From contig JASLCG010000112.1 of the NCBI GenBank assembly GCA_030151885.1, forward strand, positions 1 to 21,349: a stretch of DNA of 21,349 bases, given 5' to 3'. The translations under genes and the position numbers were made by a program. The notes beneath the pieces are model-generated. The model searched no databases and was not told the DNA's origin. It saw nothing but the letters and a program-made list of their open reading frames with translations. This stretch comes from Bacteroides sp. Lineage in GTDB: Bacteria; Bacteroidota; Bacteroidia; Bacteroidales; Bacteroidaceae. Shown here in pieces: positions 1 to 7,886 of this stretch (within the stretch, counting starts at the first letter, position 1; the number at the start of each line of letters is the position of its first letter).

Positions 1-1941
1 ATAACCAACAGGAACTTTATCGTATATTTTGTTATTTTCTCCATTTCCAAGTAAAGAGTTTCCAGCAAATTCCACAGCTATATCAACATCACCTTCAGCC
101 CACGTAAATTTAACCACAAAGAAATCAAACTCAGGAATTGTTACAATGACATCTTGGTGTACTACATATGTCTCTTTATAATCTGGACAATCAGCATGTA
201 CAAAAGACATTTTACCATCTCTGGCTTCATCAGAAGGTTCTCTATCTGTTGTAAATGATAGAATTTGCTCATCCTTATCCCAATTAAAATTATAGATCCA
301 TTTATCAGTTGAAGAAAACTGAGTTATCGTTTCGGAGCCACCATAAACCTTGACATCAGACGACTTGGTTACTGCAAATTCATTACCTCCTGTCGGCGCG
401 GCAGCATTAATAATACCATCATCAACATATATAAAACAATTTTGAAGTTTAATATCAACAGTTTCTAGTGTGGACATATTTTTTATAGTAACGATGTCAT
501 TACCATAATATTTATCAAATTCGGCAACATCAGAAGTCGAAGCCGCTGTAAACTTCACAGAAGTTTTCCCTGCTTGACCACTTGTGTTATCAAAAGAAGC
601 TTTATCACTTTTAGTAATAAACTTCCATTCACCCCCAATACTCGTAACTGATAGGTCATTAATCTCTTTCACATTAGGCGCAAAAGTGAGCGTTTTCTTA
701 TCAACCAAAATAGTACCTTGCTCTGGTCTTTGAGTAATAGGAAGTTTCTTAACAACATTACCTGCTTTTATCGTTAAAACAGAAGATCTTGGTTGACCAT
801 CTTTATAGGAATCTACATCAGCAGTAATTACTACAGCATTTAAATTCTCTATTTTTTCAATAGATGTAATCCATGTAGCTGTCTCTTCTTTCTCAACAGT
901 AAACTCTTTAGCATTAGTATTAACAAATAATGTATCTCTATGAGATATACCAATAGAAGCCTTACCTATATTAAGTTCAGTGTTAATTAACTCTACATCA
1001 ACTTCCTCCTCTTCCCAAGGTATAACTTCAGCAACAACATCCAAGTTAGCATTCATTGTAAGCTTCACATCTAGAATATTATTTACTCTAGGAACCCTAG
1101 GTATTTCAATATTCTTTTTGATGAATCTTGCTCCGCCATTTGCTGCAATATCTACACTGAAGGATAACTTATGAGTAGTAGTATCATTTGGATTATTACT
1201 TAAATAGTCATTTCCTTTATGACCAGGAATATAAAAATTAATAACATCACTAGCCTGTAGTTCTGAATTTTCGGCACTCTGAGTAATATTGAAAATACCC
1301 TTCATAGGTACATTACTTACTTCTGGATTATCCTTGTCTGGAAACAGTTTACCTTCCCAGTTTAATGTAGTAGGAACGCCATGAAGCAGAATAGTACTTT
1401 CAGAATTAACATCAAGACCTTTAGCTTGAACTATTGATACTCTTACTAAGGCAATGTTTCGACTAAGCGTAGTCTCAACTTTTTCGGGCTGTATATTTGT
1501 AACTGTTTGACGTTCTATTAGGCTTGACAGTAAATCTGGCATAGAAGGCAAGTAACCATTTTCAGGCAACGTCTTCCACATCTTTGAGTCCTTTTTGGCA
1601 ATACCACGAATAGGACTGATTATCTTACTTATATCTAATTCACCATCTGCAGTAACTAAAGCAATATCCCATATTCCAGTATCAACAAACATCGAAAGAG
1701 TTTGATCAACAAAACGAATATCTGTTACTTTTTTTCTAAAGAAACCAGTACTTTCTCCTTCCCCATCAAAAAGGTAAACTCCTGCATTTTCTAACATTTG
1801 CGAAGAGCTTCTAGTAGAATAGAAAGTTAAAGAAGTCCTGGCTTCTAAGTTGTTAACGAACTCTTTATCACTAGTATTACAACTAGTGATAAAGAGGAAA
1901 GGAATTAGAAATAAGTATTCTTTAAAATACTTATTTATCAT
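1..1941 (-). CDS. Large BACON-containing surface lipoprotein, candidate fimbrial tip/accessory subunit (partial)
   Basis: This is an uninterrupted frame of 647 codons from ATG at 1941 to the window edge, so the C-terminus is missing. It starts 7 bp after the stop of the preceding gene and is the last visible gene of the fimbrial operon. The N-terminus is a lipoprotein signal with lipobox ITSC (Cys21). Residues of about 22-315 are beta-rich and resemble fimbrillin/Mfa-like N-terminal regions. From about 325 to 405 there is a BACON-like domain, with the pattern TWITSIE ... PRSSVLTIKAG ... LPITQR. A second similar beta-sandwich follows (about 405-500, containing GGEWKF). BACON modules are usually linked to carbohydrate or mucin binding. 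Size, position at the operon end and modular build suggest a tip or accessory adhesin. That role is inference; no von Willebrand A domain is visible in the part present. Two perfect hairpins lie in its first 81 nt. Confidence 0.8.
   Translation of the reverse strand, partial: MINKYFKEYLFLIPFLFITSCNTSDKEFVNNLEARTSLTFYSTRSSSQMLENAGVYLFDGEGESTGFFRKKVTDIRFVDQTLSMFVDTGIWDIALVTADGELDISKIISPIRGIAKKDSKMWKTLPENGYLPSMPDLLSSLIERQTVTNIQPEKVETTLSRNIALVRVSIVQAKGLDVNSESTILLHGVPTTLNWEGKLFPDKDNPEVSNVPMKGIFNITQSAENSELQASDVINFYIPGHKGNDYLSNNPNDTTTHKLSFSVDIAANGGARFIKKNIEIPRVPRVNNILDVKLTMNANLDVVAEVIPWEEEEVDVELINTELNIGKASIGISHRDTLFVNTNAKEFTVEKEETATWITSIEKIENLNAVVITADVDSYKDGQPRSSVLTIKAGNVVKKLPITQRPEQGTILVDKKTLTFAPNVKEINDLSVTSIGGEWKFITKSDKASFDNTSGQAGKTSVKFTAASTSDVAEFDKYYGNDIVTIKNMSTLETVDIKLQNCFIYVDDGIINAAAPTGGNEFAVTKSSDVKVYGGSETITQFSSTDKWIYNFNWDKDEQILSFTTDREPSDEARDGKMSFVHADCPDYKETYVVHQDVIVTIPEFDFFVVKFTWAEGDVDIAVEFAGNSLLGNGENNKIYDKVPVGY
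1861..1896 (-). repeat. Perfect 15-bp inverted repeat spanning the lipobox codons (hairpin 2)
   Basis: CTCTTTATCACTAGT (1861-1875), spacer ATTACA and ACTAGTGATAAAGAG (1882-1896) form a perfect 15-bp stem with a 6-nt loop. In the mRNA it covers exactly codons 16-27, which encode the lipobox and the first mature residues of the BACON-containing lipoprotein. Only 12 nt separate it from hairpin 1. No U-tract follows, so it is not a standard terminator. It could slow translation initiation or early elongation, or cause pausing; this is inference. Confidence 0.8.
1909..1936 (-). repeat. Perfect 11-bp inverted repeat just after the lipoprotein start codon (hairpin 1)
   Basis: On the plus strand, AAATAAGTATT (1909-1919), a 6-nt spacer and AATACTTATTT (1926-1936) form a perfect inverted repeat. 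In the mRNA of the minus-strand lipoprotein gene this is nt 6-33 of the coding sequence (codons 2-11), so the stem begins within the ribosome footprint of the start codon. It is A+U-rich and therefore of modest stability. A regulatory role is inferred. Confidence 0.75.
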
Positions 1942-1948
1942 AGAAATT

Positions 1949-4414
1949 TTAATTTTTTAATATTTTGAACTGTGCTGTACTATTCTCTGTAGATACATTG
2001 ATAGGCTGTGCACCTGAAGGTTGTATAACCTTGTCAATTTTTAATTTCACAAGTTTTTCAACATTATCAGAATTATAAAGAACAATACCGTTTACATTTA
2101 CAGAACTTTGGTCATTTCCACCTCTTATTCTTAACTCGTGTAAGTTAGTAAACACATAGTCTTTTCCTAATTGAGCTGTAGATTCTGAAGCAGCTGTGCA
2201 ATTTACTATAATATCACTACCGGTTGTATTAGTTAGTAAAGCACCATCAGAAGATCTTACTAATGAAACAGTAAAGAATCCTGAAATAACATCACTATTT
2301 GCTCTATGATCACCAAGTGTCGAGATAACAAGACTAGCAGGCTGATCAATAATATAACCTTTACAGCTTAATACTCCACCTTCAAAAGAGACATTTGAAG
2401 AGCTTAAGTTGTGAACTTTATCGAAGTTTACAATCACTGTTTTAGGCAACTCATAGCGTGTATTTTCCACGGTTTTAACATTGAAAGTAGATTTTTGAGT
2501 ACCGTTAGCAAACACTACTCTTGGAGTTAGCCCCATATCAAAATCTAATGCATCTGCTGTACCTGATCCATAATTACCATCCACAACAATATTTGCACCA
2601 GTAGCATTTTTCAAAGGAGTACCATCAGTTTTAAATAATCCTAACTCATAAACTACATCTTTACTTCCTTCTTGTCCTGGTTCAGTAGCAATTAATTTAA
2701 CTAACGCTTGTTGATCTTCAATAACAGCATCTCCAACAGGTTTAACTAAGTAGCTTTGTTGAGCATTTGATAAAACAAGTTGCAGATTTTTAGAACCTTC
2801 AATTAAGTCATTCGATACAATAGGTACTTCGATTTCTTGTTTAACAAGGTAGCGACCTTTTACACCTCTTGAAGGAGTAAATGAAAGCTTACCAGTAACA
2901 GGAACAAAGTTTACTCCAGCTACAGCTGATAATGCTTTAGTAGTATAATCCACAGTTACAGGTATAGGAGAACCAGTTGCTGTTGTAGAGTATCCAGTTA
3001 AAGTTACTGTAAAAATAGCTGTAGATGTACCATTTACTGGTTTAGTAATTTTAAGATCAGACACGTATAAACCATGTCCTAACTTAACTAATCTACTACC
3101 TGCATCATAGAAAAACATTTCGCCTGACAACGAAGTTACTACCTCATTGAATTGAAAAGGTTTATTATCATTTATGTAACGATCAAACTCTTTATCACCA
3201 GTAGGTGAAAACATTGCTACTCGACCTTGAGATGAAGATAAAAGAAGTACTTCATTGTCATTGCTTAACTGAACATTATTGAAATGGCCATCTATAGCTC
3301 TTGTAAACTCTGCATTACCAGAAGGTTGAATACAAGTAAAAGCTCCCCAATGTGTTTTAGGATTGTAAGTAACAACCACAGATTCACTAGTGTTTTGATT
3401 CATCTCTAAAGCACTAACAAAGCCACTTGAAGATCCAATATGTAAAGGCGTACCATCACTTCTTAGCAAAGCATAAAAAGCTTTATCACTACTGCTACCC
3501 CCAACTAAAATATTACCATTTTTAGCAACCTTTAGATCTGTCATTTTAACAACATCTTTATGAGTGTCACCTAATTTTTTCTCAAAAATGATATCACCCT
3601 CAGGACGTATTTTATATACTGCACCTTGATCTGTATTAGAGTTACCAATTAAAGTAATAGATCCGTCATTAATATTTGCATCAATTCCTGTTACATAAAA
3701 ACCAGCAAGTGGTAATTCTGTAATATAATAAGGTTTACCATTTTGATCTAGACGCACAGCAGCACCTTTTCCATTCTCTTTATCATTTGAAGAGAACCCA
3801 GCACAAACATACTCTACATCATTACCTAATACAACAAAGTGATCACAGTATCCGCTATCGATTTTTCTAAACTGATATAGCTGTTCTCCATCTTTGTTTG
3901 TTTTAAGAATAACACCGTATTTATCTTCAGCAGAAGTAGATTTATATCCTGAGAAAATAAAATCTCCATTACGTAATGCTACACCTTTTAGGAAATTAGT
4001 TCCTTCATCACCAGCCTGAATCTGATTTACAATTCTGCCTTTACGATCTAGAACAATAGCTTTACCGTTTAAAAAACCTTTTTTTACTTTAGATTTATTA
4101 TCAAATCCTTGTCCTACAACTAGTAAATGTTCTTTTCCTATCTCAGAAATTTGATTTACAGTAGTAAAACCTACTAAAGGCAAATTATATACAACATCAC
4201 CATTTCTATCAACCCAAATAACTTCATATTTGTCTTTAGCTTTTGTTACTAAAACCACATCATTATTTGATAAAGGACAAGCATTTTTAACTTCGCTCGA
4301 TTTACCATATTGTTTATCAAAAACTACGGGCATGTATTGGGCTTTAATGGGTAAACTATAAATAGCACCAACTAGGATAATTACCCAAAAAAAATAGATT
4401 CGTATCTTGTTCAT
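1949..4414 (-). CDS. Secreted beta-propeller plus triple Calx-beta-like protein of the fimbrial operon
   Basis: 821 aa with a cleavable signal peptide (1-26, ending KAQ) and no lipobox. Residues of about 27-450 are a run of short beta-repeats with many DG/NG turns (such as VDRNGD, LDRKGR, LDQNGK, IRPEGD), as expected for a beta-propeller. Residues of about 451-568 are a clear Calx-beta domain: AIFTVTL, then VTVDYTT, VNFVPVTGKLSFTPS, a VPI strand and an EG...LQLVLS strand. Two related domains follow (about 569-691 and 692-821). They share the motif DGTPLKNATGANIVV versus DGALLTNTTGSDIIV, which shows an internal duplication. I see no type IX secretion C-terminal domain. It lies 16 bp after the OmpA-family gene and 7 bp before the lipoprotein gene, so it is very likely co-transcribed with the fimbria genes. 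Role unknown; surface display or fibre binding is inferred. Confidence 0.85.
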   Translation of the reverse strand: MNKIRIYFFWVIILVGAIYSLPIKAQYMPVVFDKQYGKSSEVKNACPLSNNDVVLVTKAKDKYEVIWVDRNGDVVYNLPLVGFTTVNQISEIGKEHLLVVGQGFDNKSKVKKGFLNGKAIVLDRKGRIVNQIQAGDEGTNFLKGVALRNGDFIFSGYKSTSAEDKYGVILKTNKDGEQLYQFRKIDSGYCDHFVVLGNDVEYVCAGFSSNDKENGKGAAVRLDQNGKPYYITELPLAGFYVTGIDANINDGSITLIGNSNTDQGAVYKIRPEGDIIFEKKLGDTHKDVVKMTDLKVAKNGNILVGGSSSDKAFYALLRSDGTPLHIGSSSGFVSALEMNQNTSESVVVTYNPKTHWGAFTCIQPSGNAEFTRAIDGHFNNVQLSNDNEVLLLSSSQGRVAMFSPTGDKEFDRYINDNKPFQFNEVVTSLSGEMFFYDAGSRLVKLGHGLYVSDLKITKPVNGTSTAIFTVTLTGYSTTATGSPIPVTVDYTTKALSAVAGVNFVPVTGKLSFTPSRGVKGRYLVKQEIEVPIVSNDLIEGSKNLQLVLSNAQQSYLVKPVGDAVIEDQQALVKLIATEPGQEGSKDVVYELGLFKTDGTPLKNATGANIVVDGNYGSGTADALDFDMGLTPRVVFANGTQKSTFNVKTVENTRYELPKTVIVNFDKVHNLSSSNVSFEGGVLSCKGYIIDQPASLVISTLGDHRANSDVISGFFTVSLVRSSDGALLTNTTGSDIIVNCTAASESTAQLGKDYVFTNLHELRIRGGNDQSSVNVNGIVLYNSDNVEKLVKLKIDKVIQPSGAQPINVSTENSTAQFKILKN

Positions 4415-4430
4415 ATACTTTTTAAATTAA

Positions 4431-6287
4431 TTATCTTTTATTATAAATATCTACACGTCTAGACTTCCAGTTAAGCTTAATCCAATCAATATCTTTTTCC
4501 AATTGATAGAATTTACCCAACTCTTTTTCAAGATCCTGCTTATCAAGTTTAATTACACCATGTGGTCTAACATCTAGTTTACAGTTAACCCCTAGGCGTT
4601 TCAGATAGCTAGCTACTGCATTAGCTCTTCTTTCTGATAGATTTAAATTATAATTTGAATTACCGATTTCATCAGCATAGCCATCAAGGATTAAACTATT
4701 AAACTGATAGTTATTCATCTCTTCAATAAACTTTTGAAGCAGCATCAATGATTCTGGAGTCAATCTATTAGAATCGAAATCAAAATATAAAGACAGTAAA
4801 AGACCTTCCGGAGCAAGGGGCTTCAAGTTAACTAATACTAAATCTGAAGATTCTATCTGTTCATTTAACAATAAACCTCCACCTAATATAGCATCACTCT
4901 CAACCATTCCATAGTAAGGCATACCATTTTGACTACCTATATCGTATGACATTCTAACATAATATATATCATCTACAGTTAGAGAGTCTCTATCTGACAC
5001 AATATAAGAAGTTTTAAGATCTACAGGTAGCATAAAATAATCATTAAAAACAGAGTTTACTGGAGCTGGCAAGTGATTTACACTACCTGGAATTACTCCA
5101 TAAGCATCTAGTAAAGCTGTAAATAAATCATAGCCGCCAAACCCTGGTAAGCCATTGGAAGAAAAGACTAATCTATTTTCATAAACAACTGGGTATATTT
5201 CATTTCCCTCTGTATTTACTACTGGTCCTAAATTTACAGGTTGGCCCCATTTCGAATTAACTTCGTCCCAATGACACACATATAGGTCAAAGCCACCATA
5301 ACCACCTGGCATATCAGATGAGAATAGTAGTGACTTACCATTATTAAACAGATATGGGTGCGCATAAGAATACTCGTTATCCTGATCGAAGATTGGAGTG
5401 TATTTTTTAAATCTTTTGTTTTTAAACGAAAGTGTAGAATAATATAATTTAGTTCTAAACGGTCTAGTTTCTTTATCAATCATCTCGACCGTTCTTTCTT
5501 TTTTATCATACTCTATAACAGTACCAACCATCATGTCTAAACCTGGTGAAAAAGTTACTGGGCCATTTTGCATGTCCACAGGTATTTCTTTCATATATTG
5601 GAAGTACTTAGGTTGTTTCTGTTCATTGGCACTTTCAAAACCATCAAACTCTTGTAAAGAATAGTACTTTGTTTTATGAAAGAACATTTTTCCAGAATCA
5701 TTGAATTTACTATAGCTTAAACCATAAAATAAGTCTCCACCATAGTTACCTACCCAAAATTCTGAATTATTTGAGTTCAGCGCCAGTTTATGTATAGAAT
5801 ATGCTGGATTATCATGCACGGAGTGTCTCATAGACAATGCATCCAACGTATTCTTAAACCTTTGATTATTAGTATATATGTCTTTATAAGCATTATCTAG
5901 ACTCACAGCCTCTGCCCTTTTGTTCTGACCTATAAATCGTAAACCATCTATATAGTTACAAATATCATCTACAGAAGGCAAATTTGGATTAGACTCTAAT
6001 GCTAAAGAATAAAAATTTGTTGCTTGCTCATATTCTCTTACCATGAAGTATAAGCGAGCTATTTTTAACTGCAATGCAGCTATATTTAAAGGCTTAGTTT
6101 CTTTTCGTAAAGCCCTTTCATATTGGTTCATAGCCCTACTGAATCTCTGACGAACAAAGTTTCTGTCGGCTTTGCGCTCTATCTTATTTAATTTACGCTC
6201 TTGAGCATAAAGAGAAGGAGAAAGAGTTTCGCTTAGAACACCCGATATTATAACTAGTAAGAGTATTATATATTTTTTTAATACCAT
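4431..6287 (-). CDS. TPR-PD40-OmpA family outer-membrane protein
   Basis: 618 aa with an N-terminal signal peptide (about 1-29). Residues of about 30-135 contain TPR-like helical pairs (FSRAMNQYERAL, YEQATNFYSLALESNP). Residues of about 170-400 carry PD40/WD40-like blades, the clearest being LLFSSDMPGGYGGFDLYV and RLVFSSNGLPGFGGYDLF. Residues of about 495-618 are an OmpA C-terminal peptidoglycan-binding domain: YFDFDSNRLTPES, GYADEIGNSNYNLNLSERRA, and a terminal RRVDI strand. Asp539 and Arg554 match the usual diaminopimelate-binding pair. The TPR, propeller, OmpA order is like PorE of the Porphyromonas type IX secretion system, but no carboxypeptidase-regulatory domain is obvious between the modules and the gene sits in a fimbrial operon. 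It starts 17 bp after the DUF3575 gene. It probably fixes the fimbria base to the cell wall (inference). Confidence 0.88.
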   Translation of the reverse strand: MVLKKYIILLLVIISGVLSETLSPSLYAQERKLNKIERKADRNFVRQRFSRAMNQYERALRKETKPLNIAALQLKIARLYFMVREYEQATNFYSLALESNPNLPSVDDICNYIDGLRFIGQNKRAEAVSLDNAYKDIYTNNQRFKNTLDALSMRHSVHDNPAYSIHKLALNSNNSEFWVGNYGGDLFYGLSYSKFNDSGKMFFHKTKYYSLQEFDGFESANEQKQPKYFQYMKEIPVDMQNGPVTFSPGLDMMVGTVIEYDKKERTVEMIDKETRPFRTKLYYSTLSFKNKRFKKYTPIFDQDNEYSYAHPYLFNNGKSLLFSSDMPGGYGGFDLYVCHWDEVNSKWGQPVNLGPVVNTEGNEIYPVVYENRLVFSSNGLPGFGGYDLFTALLDAYGVIPGSVNHLPAPVNSVFNDYFMLPVDLKTSYIVSDRDSLTVDDIYYVRMSYDIGSQNGMPYYGMVESDAILGGGLLLNEQIESSDLVLVNLKPLAPEGLLLSLYFDFDSNRLTPESLMLLQKFIEEMNNYQFNSLILDGYADEIGNSNYNLNLSERRANAVASYLKRLGVNCKLDVRPHGVIKLDKQDLEKELGKFYQLEKDIDWIKLNWKSRRVDIYNKR

Positions 6288-6304
6288 CGTAAATAACTAT
6301 TTAA

Positions 6305-6904
6305 TTAACGGAATATATTATATACTAAGTGTACTCCGAACTTCGTTGGTCCTATCCAAGCTTTTGTTTTCTTACGTTCTAATGGAAAATCCACATATTC
6401 TCCTCCCAATAAGTATTTATCATATTGCATGTGAGCATAGCCTAAGCCAAGATTAAGATCTAGTCCCCATCTTGTATTAAAAGCGAATTTGTATCCGGTT
6501 GAAACACCTCCAGATACACCCCATCCTCTTCTTCGATAACTTTGAGCAGGATCATTATGCTTTAGCAGACCAATATTAAAATTACCAAACATAGCATATG
6601 GTCCTATATAAAACCCATCCCAAGAGTCATTTACATAAAAGCTTTTAGGAGAGAAGTAGTAGCGAACCTCTGCCGAGCTTTGAAAAGCTCTAAAAACCTC
6701 TTCATTTTTCTTAAACAAATAAGGTAACCAAAGAACATCACCACTAATCGTTAGCTGTCTTGTTAATGTTAGCTCAAATCCAATATTAGGAGAACCTAAT
6801 AGCCATAAAGGAGCATTTGTTCTTATGCTTTGAGCCTGAAGCCCCAATAGAGTTCCAAATAAAAAGAACAAGCTTAATATTTTTCGTTGTATATTGCTTT
6901 TCAT
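6305..6904 (-). CDS. DUF3575 family outer-membrane beta-barrel protein
   Basis: 199 aa when started at ATG 6904 (MKSNIQRKILSLFF). An in-frame ATG at 6943 would overlap the preceding stop and put 13 polar residues before the signal peptide, so it is rejected. After a signal peptide ending LQAQ, the mature protein matches the DUF3575 pattern: RTNAPLWLLGSPNIGFEL, RYYFSP, GFYIGPYAMFGNF, GGVSTGYKF, and a penultimate aromatic residue (YNIFR), as in outer-membrane barrels. Alternating hydrophobic strands fit a small barrel of roughly eight strands. DUF3575 genes are commonly found beside FimB/Mfa2 and OmpA genes in Bacteroidales fimbrial loci, and here the gene sits exactly between them. A role in assembling or docking fimbriae at the outer membrane is likely, but no biochemical function can be read from the sequence. 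Confidence 0.88.
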   Translation of the reverse strand: MKSNIQRKILSLFFLFGTLLGLQAQSIRTNAPLWLLGSPNIGFELTLTRQLTISGDVLWLPYLFKKNEEVFRAFQSSAEVRYYFSPKSFYVNDSWDGFYIGPYAMFGNFNIGLLKHNDPAQSYRRRGWGVSGGVSTGYKFAFNTRWGLDLNLGLGYAHMQYDKYLLGGEYVDFPLERKKTKAWIGPTKFGVHLVYNIFR

Positions 6905-6923
6905 ATTTTTTATGTTTAAAACT

Positions 6924-7829
6924 TTACTCCATATTTGTATCACTACTTAGAATATCTTCGTCCCAGCCTATAATAGAAATATTTATTATGGTATAAGATT
7001 CTATTTCGATTATTATACGCTGCCCTGCTAAAAGATCTAGAGGCATGCCTTCTTTATCGACTATATTTACAGGAAATACTGCTAAGCTTTCATTACTTTT
7101 ATCAAAAAAAGAGACCTCAAAAGACATATTTTTATTTTCCACAGTTGGAAAAAAACGATAGTCTAACTCATAGTATTCTGGATTCGTTTGAACTGGAGCT
7201 AAAGATTTATCATAAATTTTATCTTTATCTGTTATTACTGTTGTTGTTGTTCCTTCTTTCAAATACTGTTTAGTAGCTGCGTTATTTGCAACTAACTGAA
7301 CTGACTCAATTTTAGACACATCTATTGGCATCTTTTTAAATCTAACAGTAACTCGCCCTGTATAGTGACTTAAACTAGCCGTATCTGTTTCCAATATATT
7401 TGGATTTACAATTTGAGGCGATATATTTTGAAAAAGGATATCGGAAGGTTCTACATAATAATCTTTATTTAAATCACTCTGATTAAGAATCAAAGAAGAC
7501 TCTTCCAGCTTACCCACTTTTGTAAATGATGCATTGTCAGTATTTGTAAAGCAATAAACCTTGTAATCACCTGGTAACAATCTAAACCCAAATAAACCTA
7601 ATTCTAGCTTAGGGTCCTTATTGTTAGTCCTTACAAAAGACTTTATAGCTGCTAGGTTACCTGCTTTATTATAAACCAACACATGACAATCTGATACTAC
7701 CCCTTCAGGAACTTCTGAAACATATAGAAGATAATTTGTTTCATCTTCAAAGTAATCATATGTACAAGACTGAAAGAATACAAAAGAGATGCTTAGTAAG
7801 ATTATTACGAGAGTTAACGTCTTTCTCAT
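6924..7829 (-). CDS. FimB/Mfa2-like fimbrial anchor lipoprotein
   Basis: 301 aa with a lipoprotein signal ending FFQSC (Cys22). Two beta-sandwich halves are suggested: about 30-150, with LLPGDYKVYCFTN (the pattern G-x-Y typical of this family), and about 150-290, with SHYTGRVTVRFKKMP and LLAGQRIIIEIESYTIINISIIGWDED. The closing I-x-x-I-x-x-W strand is characteristic of the FimB/Mfa2 family (formerly DUF1812). In Porphyromonas, FimB and Mfa2 end the fibre at its base and hold it in the outer membrane. No arginine-centred processing site like that in the fimbrillin is evident near the lipobox, which fits an anchor that stays lipidated. The gene lies 57 bp after the fimbrillin stop, behind a 32-bp palindrome, and 19 bp before the DUF3575 start. 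Confidence 0.87.
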   Translation of the reverse strand: MRKTLTLVIILLSISFVFFQSCTYDYFEDETNYLLYVSEVPEGVVSDCHVLVYNKAGNLAAIKSFVRTNNKDPKLELGLFGFRLLPGDYKVYCFTNTDNASFTKVGKLEESSLILNQSDLNKDYYVEPSDILFQNISPQIVNPNILETDTASLSHYTGRVTVRFKKMPIDVSKIESVQLVANNAATKQYLKEGTTTTVITDKDKIYDKSLAPVQTNPEYYELDYRFFPTVENKNMSFEVSFFDKSNESLAVFPVNIVDKEGMPLDLLAGQRIIIEIESYTIINISIIGWDEDILSSDTNME

Positions 7830-7847
7830 AATCTCAATGAAATAGCA

Positions 7848-7879
7848 ATATGTATTGAGGCCTAGGCCTCAATACATAT
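7848..7879 (-). promoter_or_regulatory. 32-bp perfect palindrome between fimbrillin and anchor genes (attenuator or mRNA-stability hairpin)
   Basis: Arms 7848-7863 and 7864-7879 are exact reverse complements with no spacer, centred on AGGCCT/AGGCCT. The hairpin begins 8 bp after the fimbrillin stop codon and ends 18 bp before the anchor start. In the transcript it is not followed by a U-tract (next bases ATTGCTATTTC), so complete Rho-independent termination is unlikely. A partial stop or 3'-end protection, giving an excess of fimbrillin mRNA over downstream genes, is the likely function (inference). Confidence 0.75.
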
Positions 7880-7886
7880 AACATTA

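Noticed and set aside
980..1174. Plus-strand open frame of 64 codons, Ser/Thr-rich
   Set aside because: Lies fully antisense to the BACON-containing lipoprotein, which has a long continuous frame and clear domains; it looks like a shadow frame.
5234..5479. Minus-strand open frame of 81 codons
   Set aside because: Another frame inside the TPR-PD40-OmpA gene; its composition is not protein-like and the OmpA gene explains the region.
4431..6287. Assignment as the type IX secretion protein PorE
   Set aside because: The domain order is similar, but no carboxypeptidase-regulatory domain is evident and all neighbours are fimbrial, so a fimbria-specific paralogue fits better.
6905..6943. Upstream start codon for the DUF3575 gene
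   Set aside because: It would overlap the preceding stop and place 13 polar residues before a good signal peptide; ATG 6904 is preferred.
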